Below, piece by piece: positions 18,163 to 28,274 of a stretch of 64,000 nt of DNA. The stretch is from contig NZ_JAHVAB010000078.1 of NCBI RefSeq assembly GCF_019264445.1, forward strand, positions 62,001-126,000, given 5' to 3'. The position numbers and the translations under genes were made by a program. Positions within the stretch are counted from its first letter, which is position 1. Each line of letters begins with the position of its first letter. The notes beneath the pieces were generated by a model that was given only the letters and a program-made list of their open reading frames with translations, was not told where the DNA came from and searched no databases. This stretch comes from Hydrogenophaga sp. (GTDB lineage Bacteria > Pseudomonadota > Gammaproteobacteria > Burkholderiales > Burkholderiaceae_C).

Positions 18163-19151
18163 GTTCGCCCAAAGCCCAACTGGAAAAACTGCCGCGCAGC
18201 CTGCAGGTGATCCTGCTGCTCGGTGCCATCGCCCTCGCCGCCTTCCCGCTGGTGCCTGTGGCCGGCGCCGACTTCTACCTGCAGATGCTTTCGCAGATGA
18301 TGATCCTCGCGATCTTTGCGATGAGCCTGGACTTGCTGCAGGGCGTCACCGGCCTGGTCTCGCTCGGCCACGCCGCCTACTTCGGCCTGGCCGGCTACGC
18401 GCTGGCGTTCCTCACGCCGGCAGACACCCCCATCAGCCTTTGGTGGTCGCTGCCGGTGGCGGCGCTGGGCGCAGGCCTGGCGGCACTGGTCATCGGTTTC
18501 TTCGTGGTGCGCACACATGGCATCTACTTCATCATGGTCACCATGGCCTTCGCGCAGATGGTGTTCTTCCTGTTCTTCGACAACAAGGCGCTGGGGGGAT
18601 CGGACGGCGTGTACGTGAACTTCCGTCCCGATGCGTCGCTGTTCGGCTGGACCGGCATCGACCTGGAAAACAAGACCACGTTCTACTACTTCACCTTGCT
18701 GCTGCTGGTGCTGGTGTACGCCTTCTTGCGCCGGCTGCTGTTCTCGCCCTTTGGCCGCGTCCTAGCGGGCATTCGCGTGAACGAGCACCGCATGCGCGCT
18801 GTGGGCTACGGCACCTTCGGCTACAAGCTCGCCGCGTTCACGCTGGCCGGTGCGCTGGCGGGTGTGGCGGGTTTCCTGTGGGCCGCGCAAACGGGCTATG
18901 TGAACCCGGAGCTCATGGGCTTTCACATGAGCGCACACGCCATCATGATGGTCATCCTGGGGGGCATGGGCAACTTTGCCGGCGCCATCGTCGGCGCGTT
19001 CGCCTTCGAATACGTCATGCATTTCTTCAAGGACCTCACCAAGCACTGGCAACTGCTCATGGGCAGCTTCATCGTGCTGGTGGTGGTGTTTGCGCCGCGG
19101 GGCCTGCTGGGTCTGGTGAGCCAGTTCTCGAAGAAGAAGGAGGCGCCATGA
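18159..19151 (+). CDS. branched-chain amino acid-type ABC transporter permease (LivM)
   Basis: 330 residues, about nine to ten membrane helices. Signatures: LDLLQGVTGLVSLGHAAYFG, RTHGIYFIMVTMAFAQM and a C-terminal VFAPRGLLGLV. It forms the heteromeric membrane channel with the preceding LivH homologue. Both ends overlap neighbouring genes by ATGA (18159-18162 and 19148-19151), so synthesis of the permeases and ATPases is coupled. Confidence 0.9.
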   Translation: MSSPKAQLEKLPRSLQVILLLGAIALAAFPLVPVAGADFYLQMLSQMMILAIFAMSLDLLQGVTGLVSLGHAAYFGLAGYALAFLTPADTPISLWWSLPVAALGAGLAALVIGFFVVRTHGIYFIMVTMAFAQMVFFLFFDNKALGGSDGVYVNFRPDASLFGWTGIDLENKTTFYYFTLLLLVLVYAFLRRLLFSPFGRVLAGIRVNEHRMRAVGYGTFGYKLAAFTLAGALAGVAGFLWAAQTGYVNPELMGFHMSAHAIMMVILGGMGNFAGAIVGAFAFEYVMHFFKDLTKHWQLLMGSFIVLVVVFAPRGLLGLVSQFSKKKEAP

Positions 19152-19912
19152 GCGAGCTGCTGCTCTCTGCGCGACACCTCACCAAGCGCTTTGGCGGGCT
19201 GGCCGCGGTCAACGACGTGTCGGTGGACCTGCACCGCAACCACATCCACGCGGTGATCGGCCCCAACGGCGCGGGCAAGTCCACGCTGACCAACCTGCTC
19301 TCGGGGGATCTCCCACCCACTGCCGGGCAGATCACCCTCAACGGCACGGAAACCGCCGGCCTGCGACCCGAACGCATCTCACGCCTGGGGCTGGGCCGCA
19401 GCTACCAGAAGACCAACATCTTCCTGCCCTTCACGGTGTGGGACAACGTGCGCCTGGCCGCGCAGTCCAGAGAGCGCCACGCGCCGTGGAACCCCGTGCG
19501 CTGGCTGTCCTCGGCCAGCAGCATGCAGGCCGTCAACCAGCGCTGCGAGCGTGCCATCGAGCTCGCTGGCCTCACCTCGCGCGCCCATACCGTGGCGGGC
19601 ACCACCAGCCACGGCGAGCAACGCCAGCTCGAAATCGCCATGACCCTGGCCACCGAACCCCATGTCTTGCTGCTCGACGAACCCTTGGCGGGCATGGGCC
19701 ATGCCGAGGCCGAGCGCATGGTGGAGCTGCTGCTGAAAATCAAGAAGGATCACGCGATGATGCTCGTGGAGCACGACATGGACGCGGTGTTCACGCTGGC
19801 CGATCGCCTCACGGTGATGGTCAATGGCCAGGTGATCGCCAGCGGCACGCCGGCCGATGTGCGCAACGACTCCGGCGTGCAGGCCGCCTACCTCGGTGAG
19901 GAGCACGCATGA
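19148..19912 (+). CDS. ABC transporter ATP-binding protein (LivG)
   Basis: 254-residue ATPase. Walker A is GPNGAGKSTLTN, the Q-loop/LivG insert is GLGRSYQKTNIF, the signature is SHGEQRQLEIAM (SHGEQ in place of LSGGQ, as usual for LivG) and Walker B is VLLLDEPLAGMG, followed by the LVEHDMDAVF switch His. It is coupled to LivM upstream and LivF downstream by ATGA overlaps. It drives uptake together with LivF. Confidence 0.92.
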   Translation: MSELLLSARHLTKRFGGLAAVNDVSVDLHRNHIHAVIGPNGAGKSTLTNLLSGDLPPTAGQITLNGTETAGLRPERISRLGLGRSYQKTNIFLPFTVWDNVRLAAQSRERHAPWNPVRWLSSASSMQAVNQRCERAIELAGLTSRAHTVAGTTSHGEQRQLEIAMTLATEPHVLLLDEPLAGMGHAEAERMVELLLKIKKDHAMMLVEHDMDAVFTLADRLTVMVNGQVIASGTPADVRNDSGVQAAYLGEEHA

Positions 19913-20625
19913 GCACCGATGCCTTGATCGAAGCGCGCGGGCTCCACACGCACTACGGCGCCAGCCACATCCTGCGCGGTGTCGATTTTTCGGTGGCGCA
20001 AGGCCAGACCATCGGGCTGATGGGACGTAACGGCATGGGCAAGACCACGCTGCTCAAGTCGCTCATGGGCATCGTCAAGCCCAGCGGCGGCAAGGTGTCG
20101 GTCAAGGGCCGCGACATGACCGGCGCACCCACCTTCGAGATCGCACGCCAGGGTATCGCGTACGTGCCCGAGGGCCGGGGCATCTTCGGCAACCTCAGCG
20201 TGCGGGAGAACCTGGTCATGTCCGCGCGCGCGGGCACGCGTGGCCAGCGCGAGTGGACCTATGAGCGCGTGCTCGACACCTTCCCGCGCCTGGCCGAACG
20301 GCTCAACCACGGCGGGCAACAGCTCAGCGGCGGCGAGCAGCAGATGCTCACCATCGGCCGCGCGCTGATGACCAACCCCGACCTGCTCATCCTGGACGAA
20401 GCCACCGAAGGCCTCGCCCCGCTGATCGCCCGGGAAATCTGGCGCATCTGCGGCGTGATCCGCGAAAGCGGCATCAGCAGCGTGATCGTGGACAAAAACT
20501 GGAAGCACGTCACCCAGATCACCGACCGCAACGTGATCCTGGTCAAGGGCGAGGTGGTGTTCGAGGGCAGCTCCGGGCAACTGCACGCCCAGCCCGCTTT
20601 GCTGGAGCAGTACCTAGGCGTGTGA
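19909..20625 (+). CDS. ABC transporter ATP-binding protein (LivF)
   Basis: 238-residue ATPase partner of LivG. Walker A GRNGMGKTTLLKS, Q-loop region GIAYVPEGRGIF, signature QLSGGEQQMLTIGRAL, Walker B LLILDEATEGLAP. The switch position reads VDKNWKHV, so the usual His is replaced by Lys/Asn, a feature also seen in some LivF proteins. It ends the transporter operon and converges with the IclR-type regulator only 3 bp away. Confidence 0.92.
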   Translation: MSTDALIEARGLHTHYGASHILRGVDFSVAQGQTIGLMGRNGMGKTTLLKSLMGIVKPSGGKVSVKGRDMTGAPTFEIARQGIAYVPEGRGIFGNLSVRENLVMSARAGTRGQREWTYERVLDTFPRLAERLNHGGQQLSGGEQQMLTIGRALMTNPDLLILDEATEGLAPLIAREIWRICGVIRESGISSVIVDKNWKHVTQITDRNVILVKGEVVFEGSSGQLHAQPALLEQYLGV

Positions 20626-20628
20626 ACG

Positions 20629-21408
20629 TCAGAGCAGCGGGCGCAGCTCGCGGGCCGCGTCCTGCAGCAAGGGCATCAGGTCTTTTTGAAAGTTCGGCGC
20701 ATCGAAGCGCTCGGGGGCTGCGACCACATTGAGCGCGGCCACCGTGCGGCCCTGCATGTTGCGCAAGGGCACGGCCAGAGCAAACACGCCCAGCTCGTGC
20801 TCTTCCCGTGCCACGGCCAGATCGTCCTGACGCACCTGGGCGATCAGGGCGCGAAAAGCCTTGTGCTCAACGGTGGTGTGCGGTGTGAGGCGCGGCAGCT
20901 CGCGCCCTTTGAGCCAGCCCGAGAATTCGCTGCGGGGCATGCCCGCCAGCAACACGCGACCCGTTGACGTGGCGTGCGCCGGCAAGCGTGCGCCGAGGTG
21001 CAGGCCATAGGCCATGAGCCGCTGCCCGCCCAGCGACACATTGCGCGCCACGATCACGACCTGGTCCCCGTCGAGCACCGCCGCCGAGAACGATTCGCGC
21101 GTCAACGCGGCCAGCCGGTTGAGCGTGGGCTGCAAGAGCCGCGGCAGTCGGGCAGAAGCCAGGTAGCTGCCCGAGAAGCGCAGCACCTTGGGCGACAGCC
21201 AGTAGTGGCTGCCGTCGGTTTCCAGGTACCCGAGGTGGGCCAGCGTGAGCAGGTGCCGGCGGGCGGCTGCGCGGGTGAGCCCGGCGCGTTCGGCGGCTTG
21301 CGTGGCGTTGAGGCGCTGGCGCTCGGTGTCAAAGCTCTCCAGCACCGCCATGCCTTTGGCCATGCCTTCAATGAAGTCGGCTTTGGCGATGGAAGGACTG
21401 GTGGTCAT
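20629..21408 (-). CDS. pobR: IclR family regulator, PobR/PcaR type
   Basis: 259 residues starting MTTSPSIAKADFIEGM. An N-terminal winged helix (LNATQAAERAGLTRAAARRH) is followed by the IclR effector domain (VSLGGQRLMAYGLHLGARLP, ATSTGRVLLAGM). The closest type is the PcaU/PcaR/PobR branch that activates hydroxybenzoate catabolism. The reading frame extends upstream to 21609, but ATG 21408 matches the family N-terminus, and the longer form would run through the pobA promoter. It is divergent from pobA and likely responds to 4-hydroxybenzoate (inference from position). Confidence 0.85.
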   Translation of the reverse strand: MTTSPSIAKADFIEGMAKGMAVLESFDTERQRLNATQAAERAGLTRAAARRHLLTLAHLGYLETDGSHYWLSPKVLRFSGSYLASARLPRLLQPTLNRLAALTRESFSAAVLDGDQVVIVARNVSLGGQRLMAYGLHLGARLPAHATSTGRVLLAGMPRSEFSGWLKGRELPRLTPHTTVEHKAFRALIAQVRQDDLAVAREEHELGVFALAVPLRNMQGRTVAALNVVAAPERFDAPNFQKDLMPLLQDAARELRPLL

Positions 21409-21437
21409 GGCGGCATTATGCCCATCGCACCTTTTGT

Positions 21438-22777
<1,340 letters not shown>

Positions 22778-22881
22778 GCGCCGCTCGGCGAGCCACATCC
22801 ACGGGCGACGCTGTCGCCTGTTTGCGCTGAACCAGCGGGCCCTGCAGGTACATTGAGGCGATCTCATTCAACGAGCAGCCC

Positions 22882-23793
22882 ATGGCCACGACTCCCCGCC
22901 CTGCCCCCGTACCCAAACCCCTGCGCGGCGTTCGCGTGCTGAGCCTTGCACTCAACCTGCCGGGCCCGGCGGCCTTCATGCGGCTCAAGGCCATGGGCGC
23001 CACCTGCTTCAAGGCGGAGCCACCAGGCCCCAAGGGCGCGCCCGCAGGCACGTCGGGCGACCCCATGGGGCAATACAACCCGCAGGCCTACGCCACCCTG
23101 CATGACGGCATCAAGGTCGCCACCATCGACCTGAAGTCCGAACGCGGCCAGGCGGCGCTGCACAAGCAGCTGGCCCGCACAGACGTGCTGCTCACCTCGT
23201 TTCGCCCGTCCGCGCTGGAGAAGCTGCAACTGGGCTGGCGGGCGCTGCACAAGCGCCACCCGGCGCTGTCGGTGGTGGCCATCGTGGGCGCACCGGGTGC
23301 GCGTGCGGAAGAACCCGGCCACGACCTCACCTACCTGGCCGATGCCGGGCTGGTGACGGGCCTGGACCTCCCCGCCACGCTGTTTGCCGACATGGGCGGC
23401 GCGCTCATGGCCAGCGAGGCGGTGCTCAAGGCCGTGCTCACCCAGAAGCTCCGGGGGCAGGCGTCATTCCAGGAGGTGGCGTTGTCCGACGCTGCCGCCT
23501 GGCTCGCCCTGCCCCGCACCTGGGGTTTGACGCAACCCTCGGGCGCCGTGGGCGGCGCGCACGCGGGCTACCGCGTGTACCCCTGCAAGGACGGTCGCGT
23601 GGCTGTGGCGGCGCTGGAGCCGCACTTCGCGGCCTCGCTGTGCGCCGCCGCCCAGGTGCCGCTGGGCAGCCCGCGCGACCTCTTCAAGCCAGGCACCCAC
23701 GCAGCCATCGAAGCCTTCCTGAAAAAACAGACGCGCCAGCAACTCGACCGGCTGGCCGTGGAGAAAGACATTCCGCTGCACACCCTGGCCTGA
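22882..23793 (+). CDS. CaiB/BaiF-type CoA transferase family III protein
   Basis: 303 residues, shorter than the usual 360-400 of the family. It opens with LRGVRVLSLALNLPGPAAFM and contains KVATIDLKSERG and the active-site region EPGHDLTYLADAGL with the Asp expected for acyl transfer. This spacing resembles alpha-methylacyl-CoA racemase and short CaiB-like proteins; part of the distal domain is missing compared with full-length enzymes. The substrate is unknown. It lies between pobA and the aromatic aminotransferase, all on the plus strand, with its own 104-bp upstream gap. Confidence 0.82.
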   Translation: MATTPRPAPVPKPLRGVRVLSLALNLPGPAAFMRLKAMGATCFKAEPPGPKGAPAGTSGDPMGQYNPQAYATLHDGIKVATIDLKSERGQAALHKQLARTDVLLTSFRPSALEKLQLGWRALHKRHPALSVVAIVGAPGARAEEPGHDLTYLADAGLVTGLDLPATLFADMGGALMASEAVLKAVLTQKLRGQASFQEVALSDAAAWLALPRTWGLTQPSGAVGGAHAGYRVYPCKDGRVAVAALEPHFAASLCAAAQVPLGSPRDLFKPGTHAAIEAFLKKQTRQQLDRLAVEKDIPLHTLA

Positions 23794-23856
23794 GGCCGCA
23801 CCAGACCGCATCGTTAAAATGCGCGGTGTTCTCGATCTCAACCCAGGAACTCCAGC

Positions 23857-25053
23857 ATGTCTCTCTTCTCCGCCGTCGAAATGGCACCCCGCGACCCGAT
23901 TCTGGGTCTGAACGAACAGTTCGCCGCCGACACCAACCCCAACAAAGTCAACCTCGGCGTCGGTGTCTACTTCGACGACAACGGCAAGCTGCCCCTGCTG
24001 CAATGCGTGCAGGCCGCTGAAAAAACCATGATGGACAAGCCCGCTGCGCGCGGCTACCTCCCCATCGACGGCATCGCCGCCTACGACGCTGCCGTGAAAA
24101 GCCTGGTGTTCGGTGCCGACTCCGAGCCTGTGAAGTCGGGCCGTGTGGCCACCGTGCAAGCCATTGGCGGCACCGGCGGCCTGAAGATCGGCGCCGACTT
24201 CCTCAAGCGCCTGAACCCCAAGGCCACCGTGCTGATCAGCGACCCGAGCTGGGAGAACCACCGCGCCCTGTTCACCAACGCCGGCTTCACCGTTGACACC
24301 TACGCCTACTACGACGCCGACAAGCGCGGCGTGAACTTCGACGGCATGCTCGCCAGCCTGAACGCAGCCGCCCCAGGCACCATCGCCGTGCTGCACGCCT
24401 GCTGCCACAACCCCACCGGCTACGACATCACCCCGGCCCAGTGGGACCAGGTGATTGCCGCCGTCAAGGCGCGTGGCCTCACGCCCTTCCTGGACATGGC
24501 CTACCAGGGCTTTGGCCATGGCATCGCCGAAGACGGCGCCGTCATCGGCAAGTTCGTGGCCGCCGGCCTGACCTTCTTTGTGTCGACCTCGTTCTCCAAG
24601 AGCTTCAGCCTGTACGGCGAGCGCGTGGGTGCGCTGTCGGTGCTGTGCGAAAACGCCGAAGAAGCCTCGCGCGTGCTCTCGCAGCTCAAGATCGTGATCC
24701 GCACCAACTACTCCAACCCGCCCATCCACGGCGGTGCGGTGGTCGCCGCCGTGCTCAACAACCCCGAGCTGCGCGCCCTGTGGGAGAAGGAGCTGGGCGA
24801 AATGCGCGTGCGCATCAAGGCCATGCGCCAGACGCTGGTGGATGGCCTCAAGGCCGCCGGCGTGAAGCAGGACATGGGCTTCATCACCACCCAGATCGGC
24901 ATGTTCAGCTACTCGGGCCTCAGCAAGGACCAGATGGTGCGCCTGCGCAGCGAGTTCGGCGTGTACGGCACCGACACCGGCCGCATGTGCGTGGCCGCCC
25001 TCAACAGCAAGAACATCGACTACGTCTGCCAGGCCATCGCCAAGGTGGTCTGA
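23857..25053 (+). CDS. tyrB: aromatic amino acid / aspartate aminotransferase
   Basis: PLP enzyme of fold type I, 398 residues, close to TyrB/AspC. Seen: the family opening MAPRDPILGLNEQFAADTNP, HACCHNPTGYD with the substrate Asn, FLDMAYQGFGHG with the PLP-pyridine Asp, the Schiff-base Lys in STSFSKSFSLYGERVG, and the C-terminal RMCVAALN Arg. It transfers amino groups between aromatic or acidic amino acids and 2-oxoglutarate. ATG 23857 follows AGGAAC. It stands as a single gene ending at a strong terminator. TyrB and AspC cannot be separated from sequence alone. Confidence 0.9.
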   Translation: MSLFSAVEMAPRDPILGLNEQFAADTNPNKVNLGVGVYFDDNGKLPLLQCVQAAEKTMMDKPAARGYLPIDGIAAYDAAVKSLVFGADSEPVKSGRVATVQAIGGTGGLKIGADFLKRLNPKATVLISDPSWENHRALFTNAGFTVDTYAYYDADKRGVNFDGMLASLNAAAPGTIAVLHACCHNPTGYDITPAQWDQVIAAVKARGLTPFLDMAYQGFGHGIAEDGAVIGKFVAAGLTFFVSTSFSKSFSLYGERVGALSVLCENAEEASRVLSQLKIVIRTNYSNPPIHGGAVVAAVLNNPELRALWEKELGEMRVRIKAMRQTLVDGLKAAGVKQDMGFITTQIGMFSYSGLSKDQMVRLRSEFGVYGTDTGRMCVAALNSKNIDYVCQAIAKVV

Positions 25054-25070
25054 GCGGCTTCGCTGCCCAC

Positions 25071-25099
25071 AAAAAAGCCGCTCCAGGAGCGGCTTTTTT
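25071..25099 (+). terminator. bidirectional Rho-independent terminator
   Basis: A6, stem GCCGCT / AGCGGC with loop CCAGG, then T6. The A and T runs on both sides make it functional for the aminotransferase (plus) and the convergent YgiD-type gene (minus). Confidence 0.88.
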
Positions 25100-25112
25100 C
25101 ATGGGCGTCTGC

Positions 25113-25994
25113 CTAGCTCCAGACCACGGAGCGCATGGAGATGGATGCCCCCTGAAAGCCCTCGTTGAAGACGCGAGGCACCTCAGCGTCGGCAACGGCC
25201 CCCGCCACATAGAGCAACGGCAGGTAGTGCTCCCAGCTGGGATGCGCCATCTGCGCCACCGCACCCAGCTGCTGGAAATCGTTGAGGGCCTCGAGCCGCC
25301 CCTGAGCGATGTGGTCGGTCGTGATGCGGTCGAACTCGATCGCCCAGTCGTAGGCCTGGTGGTCGGCCACGTCGCGCCGCATGGTGCGCAGGTTGTGCAC
25401 GATGTTGCCGCTGCCCACGATCAACACCCCGCGTTCGCGCAAGCGGGCCAGCTGGCGCCCGATGGCGAAATGCTCTGCCGGTGGCCGCCGGTAGTCCATG
25501 CTGAGCTGAATGACGGGGATGCTGGCGTCCGGGAACATGGGCTTGAGCACCGACCACGCGCCGTGGTCCAGGCCCCAATCGCCCTGGTCCAGATCGAGTG
25601 CGCGACCCGAGTCGGGCTGCTGCACCACGCCGCTGATGGCCTGGGCCATGGCAGGAGAACCGGGCGCGGGGTATTGCTGGTCAAACAAGGCCTGCGGAAA
25701 GCCGCCGAAGTCGTGGATGGTGCGCGGCTGGCTCATGGCGGTGAGTTGCCAGCCCGGCGTGAGCCAGTGGGCCGAAATGCAAAGAATGAGCGCGGGACGC
25801 ACGGCCCGGGCACCCAGGTCTGCGCCCAGTGCCTGCCAGCTGCGCCGCCATGCGTTGTCTTCAATGGCATTCATCGGGCTGCCGTGGCCGAGGAACAAGG
25901 CGGGCAGTCGTTCGGTGGCGGGGAGCGCGGCGGCGAGGTCGGCCAGGCTCTGGGCGTTCGCGGAGGTCGTGGGGGTGGCAACAGGCGTGGTCAT
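25113..25994 (-). CDS. ygiD: class III extradiol dioxygenase, 4,5-DOPA dioxygenase (YgiD) family
   Basis: 293 residues of the LigB-like superfamily. Metal-site and family motifs: LFLGHGSPMNAIEDN near residue 32-46, ILCISAHW, IQLSMDYRRPPAEHF, and GSGNIVHNLRTM. E. coli YgiD opens the catechol ring of L-DOPA in vitro (known). A Thr/Ala-rich 20-residue N-terminal lead precedes the conserved domain, so the true start may be slightly downstream. It is divergent from the PHB depolymerase gene with a 151-bp intergenic space. The natural substrate is unknown; it may act on another catechol. Confidence 0.88.
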   Translation of the reverse strand: MTTPVATPTTSANAQSLADLAAALPATERLPALFLGHGSPMNAIEDNAWRRSWQALGADLGARAVRPALILCISAHWLTPGWQLTAMSQPRTIHDFGGFPQALFDQQYPAPGSPAMAQAISGVVQQPDSGRALDLDQGDWGLDHGAWSVLKPMFPDASIPVIQLSMDYRRPPAEHFAIGRQLARLRERGVLIVGSGNIVHNLRTMRRDVADHQAYDWAIEFDRITTDHIAQGRLEALNDFQQLGAVAQMAHPSWEHYLPLLYVAGAVADAEVPRVFNEGFQGASISMRSVVWS

Positions 25995-26114
25995 GGGAGA
26001 TCGAAAAGCGCTGGCAAAGGAGCGCAGTGTGCAGCCGATTCTTTCACGAAGGTGACAGATGGACCCGAAAGTTAGGTGTTTTCACCCTGACGCCGGCGGG
26101 CGCATGCTGATATA

Positions 26115-26125
26115 TTGCACTGCAA
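26115..26125. promoter_or_regulatory. TTGCACTGCAA palindrome upstream of PHB depolymerase gene
   Basis: Perfect palindrome TTGCA-C-TGCAA lying 20 bp before the phaZ start and overlapping a TATATT sequence. TGC/GCA-rich palindromes are recognised by PhaR-type regulators of PHA granule genes (family knowledge), so it is a candidate PhaR operator; other repressors are possible. Confidence 0.4.
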
Positions 26126-26145
26126 CATAACGACGCTCGCTGCCC

Positions 26146-27552
26146 ATGCTCTATCAGATCTACGAAACCCAGCGCTCGATCATGGAGCCCTTTGCCGATT
26201 TGGCCGAAGTCGCCTCCAGGATGTTCAACAACCCCATGCTGCCGCTGGCGCAGCTGCCCGGTGCCCAGCGCATTTCTGCTGGCTACGACCTCATGCACCG
26301 GCTGGGCAAGGACTACGAGAAGCCGGTCTTCGGCATCCACACGGTGGATGTGAATGGCGTGGACATTGCGATCCACGAGCGCATCGAGATGGACCTGCCT
26401 TTCTGCGAACTGCGCCGCTTCAAGCGCTTTTCGGACGACACCGACACGCTGGCCCGCCTCAAGGGGCAGCCGGTGGTGCTGATCGTGGCCCCGCTCTCGG
26501 GCCACTACGCCACCCTGCTGCGCGACACCGTGCGCACCATGCTCAAGGACCACAAGGTCTACATCACCGACTGGAAGAACGCCCGCCTCGTGCCGCTGGC
26601 CGACGGTGAGTTCCACCTCGACGACTACGTCAACTACATCCAGACCTTCATTCGCCACCTTCAAAAGGGCTACGGCAACTGCCACGTGATGAGCGTGTGC
26701 CAGCCCACCGTGCCGGTGCTCGCGGCGGTGTCGCTCATGGCCAGCCGGGGCGAGACCACGCCGCTGTCGATGACCATGATGGGCGGCCCCATTGACGCGC
26801 GCAAATCCCCCACCGCGGTGAACAACCTCGCCACGCAGCGCAGCCACGAGTGGTTCGAGAACAACGTGATCTACCGCGTGCCCGACAACTTCCCCGGTGC
26901 GGGCCGCCGCGTGTACCCCGGCTTCCTGCAGCACACCGGCTTCGTGGCCATGAACCCCGACCGCCACGCGTCGAGCCACTACGACTACTTCAAGGACCTC
27001 ATCAAGGGCGACAACTCCAGCGCCGAGAGCCACCGCAAGTTTTACGACGAGTACAACGCCGTGCTCGACATGGACGCCGACTACTACCTGGAGACCATCG
27101 AAACGGTGTTCCAGGAGTTCAAGCTCGTTCATGGCACCTGGGACGTGAAGAACGAAAAGGGCCAGCTCGAACGCGTGCGCCCGCAAGACATCCAGCGCAC
27201 CGCCCTGCTCACCGTCGAAGGCGAGCTCGACGACATCTCGGGCTCGGGCCAGACCGCGGCGGCGCACGAGCTGTGCACCGGGGTGGCCAAAACCCACAAG
27301 ATGCACTACGAGGCGCAGGGTGCCGGGCATTACGGCATTTTCAGCGGCCGACGCTGGCGCGACATGGTGCACCCGGTGGTGAAGACCTTCATCCTGGCGC
27401 ACCAGCCGGACGAAGCCGTCACGGCGCGGCCCGTGGCCGCCCGCAAACCGGCTGCACCGGCGCCCAAGGCCGCGGCCCGCAAGCCCGCCGCCAAAACGCC
27501 CGCCGCACCCCGCAAGACGGCCAGCCGCAAAGCCACCACGGCCAAAGCCTGA
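26146..27552 (+). CDS. phaZ: intracellular polyhydroxyalkanoate depolymerase
   Basis: Mobilises stored PHB granules in the cytoplasm. The 468-residue alpha/beta-hydrolase has the i-PHB depolymerase hallmark of a Cys nucleophile instead of Ser: MSVCQPTVPVL with C185. A conserved GHYATLLRDTVRTML region, GELDDISGSGQT (acid region) and GAGHYGIFSGRRW (catalytic His) follow. The last 45 residues are a low-complexity Ala/Lys/Pro/Arg tail, histone H1 or PhaF-like, which may bind DNA or the granule surface. The phaCAB genes are 20 kb away on the other strand. Confidence 0.92.
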   Translation: MLYQIYETQRSIMEPFADLAEVASRMFNNPMLPLAQLPGAQRISAGYDLMHRLGKDYEKPVFGIHTVDVNGVDIAIHERIEMDLPFCELRRFKRFSDDTDTLARLKGQPVVLIVAPLSGHYATLLRDTVRTMLKDHKVYITDWKNARLVPLADGEFHLDDYVNYIQTFIRHLQKGYGNCHVMSVCQPTVPVLAAVSLMASRGETTPLSMTMMGGPIDARKSPTAVNNLATQRSHEWFENNVIYRVPDNFPGAGRRVYPGFLQHTGFVAMNPDRHASSHYDYFKDLIKGDNSSAESHRKFYDEYNAVLDMDADYYLETIETVFQEFKLVHGTWDVKNEKGQLERVRPQDIQRTALLTVEGELDDISGSGQTAAAHELCTGVAKTHKMHYEAQGAGHYGIFSGRRWRDMVHPVVKTFILAHQPDEAVTARPVAARKPAAPAPKAAARKPAAKTPAAPRKTASRKATTAKA

Positions 27553-27598
27553 AGACCGCGCCCCCGGGCGCTGACACAGCGCCGCTATATTCGTCGGC

Positions 27599-28261
27599 AT
27601 GAACGACCTCGCCCGGCGCATAGATGCCGCCTTGCCGCAGACGCAATGCAAGCGCTGCAGCTACCCCGACTGCGCCAGCTACGCACAGGCCATCGCTGCT
27701 GGTGAGGCGGGCATCAACCAGTGCCCGCCCGGCGGTGCCGAGGGCATTGAACGGCTCGCGGCCATCACCGGCCAGCCGGTGCAGCCCCTGGACACCCACT
27801 TCGGCATAGAAGGCCCGGTCACGGTGGCCGTGATCGACGAGGACTGGTGCATCGGCTGCACGCTGTGCATCGGAGCCTGCCCCACCGATGCAATCGTCGG
27901 CATCGCCAAGCGCATGCACACCGTGGTCGAACCGTATTGCACGGGTTGCGAACTCTGCTTGCCGGTGTGCCCGGTGGACTGTATTTCGCTGGACATCGTC
28001 AGCGGCGAGCGCACCGGCTGGCAGGCCTGGACGCCGGCGCAGGCACAGCAGGGCCGCGAGCGCTACACCGAGCGGCAGGCCCGCCTGGTGCGCGAGCAGA
28101 AAGCCAACGAAGAGCGTATGGAAGCCAAGGCCCGCGCCAAACTCGCCGACCTGGCCGCGCATTCGAAGATCACCGACGAAGCCGTGCTGGACAAAAAGCG
28201 CGCCGTGATCGAAGCGGCGCTGGCACGGTCACGCGCCCGGCGCGAACACCCCGCGGGTTGA
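27599..28261 (+). CDS. RnfB/RsxB-like electron transport iron-sulfur protein
   Basis: 220 residues. An N-terminal Fe-S domain starts near [17 protein letters not shown] with a later CPPGG; two 4Fe-4S ferredoxin motifs follow ([16 protein letters not shown] and [16 protein letters not shown]). A charged helical C-terminal tail ends the protein. It lacks the N-terminal membrane helix of classical RnfB and no rnfACDGE genes adjoin, as is usual for the stand-alone betaproteobacterial form. It probably shuttles electrons between soluble partners, perhaps protecting redox-sensitive factors as Rsx does; the partner is unknown. Confidence 0.85.
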   Translation: MNDLARRIDAALPQTQCKRCSYPDCASYAQAIAAGEAGINQCPPGGAEGIERLAAITGQPVQPLDTHFGIEGPVTVAVIDEDWCIGCTLCIGACPTDAIVGIAKRMHTVVEPYCTGCELCLPVCPVDCISLDIVSGERTGWQAWTPAQAQQGRERYTERQARLVREQKANEERMEAKARAKLADLAAHSKITDEAVLDKKRAVIEAALARSRARREHPAG

Positions 28262-28274
28262 GCCCGCAGGTGCT

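Noticed and set aside
18065-19147. In-frame extension upstream of LivG
   Set aside because: The extension is an alternate frame of LivM; MSELLLSARHL at 19148 with an ATGA overlap is the real LivG start.
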